Shown: positions 61,599-64,000 of the stretch, piece after piece
Layout of the letters: each line of letters starts with the position of its first letter
Numbering within the stretch: position 1 is the stretch's first letter
NCBI GenBank assembly: GCA_024138025.1
Contig: JAMXBD010000396.1
Coordinates: forward strand, 581,501-645,500
Direction: 5' to 3'
DNA length: 64,000 nucleotides
DNA from: Combretum micranthum
Lineage: Eukaryota; Streptophyta; Magnoliopsida; Myrtales; Combretaceae
Made by a program: the position numbers and the translations under genes
The notes under the pieces: generated by a model
Told to the model about the DNA's origin: nothing
The model's input: the letters and a program-made list of their open reading frames with translations, nothing else
Databases searched by the model: none

Positions 61599-61640
61599 AT
61601 CTCTATTTGTTTGTGCTTAATCACGTATAAAGTGAAGATA

Positions 61641-63235
61641 ATGGCATCAAATGCACTAGGGTTTTTAGAAAGGCAAGCTATCAATAGACCACCACCTCTA
61701 AGTGAGGGTAACTATCTATATTGGAAGTGTATAATGAAAATCTTTCCAAGAGCTCAAAATAGATCATTATAGAATGTAATAGAAAATAAGCCGTTGATTA
61801 TTGAAGGAAAAGAAGAAAAAGACTATAATGAAGAAGATAGAAAAGGATTAGACCTAAATGATATAGCTATGAACATATTGCATTGTAGATTAAATGAAAG
61901 TAATTTTAATAGAATCTGTACATGCAAATCACTAAAGATATATGGGATGAATTAGAAAAGACTTATAAAGGAACTTCAAGAGTAAAAAATACAAAAACAA
62001 GTCTTTGTGTGAGCAATTTGAAATTTTCAAAATGCTTCCTGACGAATCTATAGATGAGATGGATAATAGATTCATCAACATTATAAATCATTTGAATATA
62101 CTTGGGAAGAATTTTACTAACTTGGAAATAAATTCAAAATTACTCAGTTTACTACCTAAGGACTGAGAAGCAAAAAGAACAGCTATTGAAGAAGCATGAG
62201 ATTTAAGTGCTATGAGCAAAGAGGTTCTTTTTGGAGCACTCAAAGCACATGAGCTCATTGAAAAGCAAAGAGAAGAATCAAATAAGAAGGTCATTACTTT
62301 GAAAGCTACGAGTCATGATTCAAGTGAAGAAGATGATGATGATGATGATGAGGAGGAGGAACTTGTCTTGATGGCCAAAAAGTTTAAGATGCTCATGAGG
62401 TCCAGCAACAAGATAAGAAAAGTGGACAATGATAGTAGCTCATCAAGATACCAAAAAAAAAAAAAGGATGTGATAACCTGCTTCAAATGTTACAAACTAG
62501 GACACGTCAAACAATACCGTTCACTACTCAAGAAAGCATCCAAAAGATTCAGAAATAAAGCTTTCATAGCCACTTAGAGTGATTATGACTCAAATGACTC
62601 AGATGAAAATATGTGCTTTATGACACTGGATGATGAGGTAAGTTCTCTATCTTCTTCTTTTTGTGATGAGACGTGTACTATTGTATGATAAAGTATGCAG
62701 TAAGTTGGTAAAAGTAGGGAAAAAAGAACATATGGAAGTAGGAGAATAATTTGATAAATTTAGAATTGAGCATCAAGAGAATAAAATAGAAAATGAAAAG
62801 ATGAATAATGAGTGTAGGAAGCTAAAGAACAAAAATGATGAGTTAAGCAAGATCAATGAAAAATTTACAATTGAAAATGACTTGCTTAATCTTGAAATTA
62901 AAACTATAAATAATAATAATGTGGTATGTGCTAGTAGTAGTAGTGATGAAATCTTGAAGGAGCTAGAAGAATTAAGAAATGAAAGTATTCTTTTGAAAGC
63001 TAGCTTAGATGATTTAAAGCAACTATAGCTAAGTTCACCAATGGAAAAACGAATTTGAACACACTTCTTGAAAATTAAGACGTGATTCAAATAAATATGG
63101 AATTGGCTATAATAGATAAAGTAGTTGCAAGACTCACAAAACTCGTTTTGTAAAAGCCACTCATAGGATATGCAATTACTATGGCAAATTTGGTCATATT
63201 GCACACAATTATACAATAAAAAGAACCATGCATTT
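61641..63235 (+). pseudogene. SIRE-type copia gag, decayed
   Basis: The ATG at 61641 gives MASNALGFLERQAINRPPPL, then GNYLYWKCIMKIFPRAQN, the usual start of SIRE-type gag. Stops and frame changes follow at about 61770, 61950 and 62160. From 62212 an open part reads KEVLFGALKAHELIEKQR, an Asp/Glu-rich run, then the knuckle CFKCYKLGHVKQYR, where the fourth ligand Cys is replaced by Arg. 62801-63028 encodes a coiled coil. A second knuckle at about 63168-63212 (CNYYGKFGHIAHNY) has lost two Cys to Tyr, each a G-to-A change. Confidence 0.8.
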
Positions 63236-63329
63236 GAATCATAAAAGCAAGTTGAGTTGGGTTCATAAAAGAAAAATCCTTGTTAAAACTAACAAAAAAG
63301 GATCCAACCCCAATTGAATATCAAAGAAA

Positions 63330-64000
63330 TAATCCTCTATTTTGTAGGGATCTTCAAGCGGGAACAACAAATGGTACTTGGACAACAGCTACTCTAGACA
63401 CATGATTTGAGACGCATTCAAGTTCACATCTTTAGACTTGAAAGATTAAGGGAATGTTACATTTAGAGACAATTGCAAGTCAATATTTCCTGGTGAATGT
63501 AACATTCTTGTAAACAAAGATTTAATTACAAAGAATGTGTTGCTGGTTGATGACTTAAAACATAATCTGCTTAGTATAAGTCAATTATGCGATAATGGTG
63601 TTAGAGTAACATTTCTTATCAATAAATGTTCTATTGAGAGAATTAAAAATAATTAAGCTTATTTTGAAGGTATAGGCAAAAATATTTATAAAATTAATTT
63701 AAATAATTTCAAACTATCAAATGAAACTTGTTTATACTCTCAAAATGACAATAGTTTGCTATGGCATAGAAAATTAGGGCATGTTAACATGTATGTAATT
63801 TTAAAACCTATTAAAAAGAATTTTGTTAAAGATTTACCAAAAAAAAAAAAATTCAAAAAGATGAGATCTGCCAAGCATGTCAAATAGGAAAGCAAATTGA
63901 GACTTCTTGTAAGTCTAAGAATGTTATTCCACTTCTAAGCCATTAGAGCTATTGCATATTGACTTATTTGGTCATACTTAAATTTTAAAATTGGGAGGCA
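63330..64000 (+). pseudogene. Copia pol start (protease, GAG-pre-integrase), partial
   Basis: WYLDNSYSRHM at about 63371 corresponds to the WxLDSGCSRHMT protease motif with the catalytic region damaged. KHNLLSISQLCDNG (about 63558) and LLWHRKLGHVNM (about 63757) are the GAG-pre-integrase block, followed by a frame change and the CQACQIGK zinc ligands (about 63872). ELLHIDLFGH near 63945 begins integrase. The window ends there. Confidence 0.8.

Larger units (their letters stand above)
60640..64000 (+). mobile_element. SIRE/Maximus-like Ty1/copia element, cut by window end
   Basis: An LTR-like end, a degenerate primer site, a gag with the SIRE-type layout and the start of pol lie in order on the plus strand and continue past 64000. 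All parts carry stops. The left limit is unclear: from 60640 there is a diverged duplicate of about 80 bp (GCATAGCTTTGGT at about 60636 and 60721) that may be LTR. Confidence 0.75.

Overview
The window reads as nuclear DNA of a eudicot plant. It is strongly AT-rich, has plant splice signals and long introns, and carries plant-only families (a plant mobile domain protein, an ELM2/SANT protein of the plant ARID/ELM2 group, plant LTR retrotransposons primed by initiator-Met tRNA). I cannot name the species. Only one gene looks intact. Most of the rest is transposon-derived, decayed, or AT-rich sequence without recognisable content.

Layout. 0.6-1.9 kb: remnant of a Ty3-type LTR element on the minus strand (gag, primer-binding site, LTR). 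2.2-7.3 kb: near full-length but dead L1-type LINE on the minus strand (DUF4283/zinc-knuckle ORF1, endonuclease, reverse transcriptase, zf-RVT). 7.6-10.5 kb and 20.7-24.3 kb: two directly repeated copies of a gene related to the tail of plant PWWP-domain proteins. Copy A is truncated and interrupted by a 0.93-kb insert; copy B is longer but also carries lesions. Between them lie a 126-bp foldback element, a hAT-like non-autonomous element with an 8-bp target duplication, a gutted Ty1/copia element with both LTRs, and a 364-bp tandem repeat. 24-33 kb: mostly gene-free, with an orphan exon-like segment and an RTE-like reverse-transcriptase scrap. 33.2-38.6 kb (minus): an intact two-exon gene for a 543-residue ELM2 plus SANT/Myb-like chromatin protein with a 3.8-kb intron, a TATA box and a canonical E2F site. 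39-44.8 kb: gene-free, with a Mutator-type MITE that has a perfect 9-bp target duplication.

The most interesting part is 44.8-51.7 kb. A 6.4-kb Mutator-like element (MULE) with 42-bp terminal inverted repeats carries a decayed MURA-type transposase and, downstream on the same strand, a four-exon plant mobile domain (MAIN/MAIL-like) gene. Its ends contain GC-rich palindromes; four at the right end are spaced 38-39 bp apart. The whole element is bracketed by two nearly identical 229-bp direct repeats, the left one joined to a tRNA-like SINE head. From 51.7 to 60.6 kb I see only low-complexity and AT-rich DNA plus a nested MITE. From about 60.6 kb to the window end a SIRE/Maximus-like Ty1/copia element runs off the edge, with decayed gag, protease and the start of integrase.

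The intact gene is probably a chromatin regulator with cell-cycle-linked transcription. The rest documents layered insertion and decay, with many C-to-T/G-to-A differences between repeat copies, as expected of methylated plant transposons.
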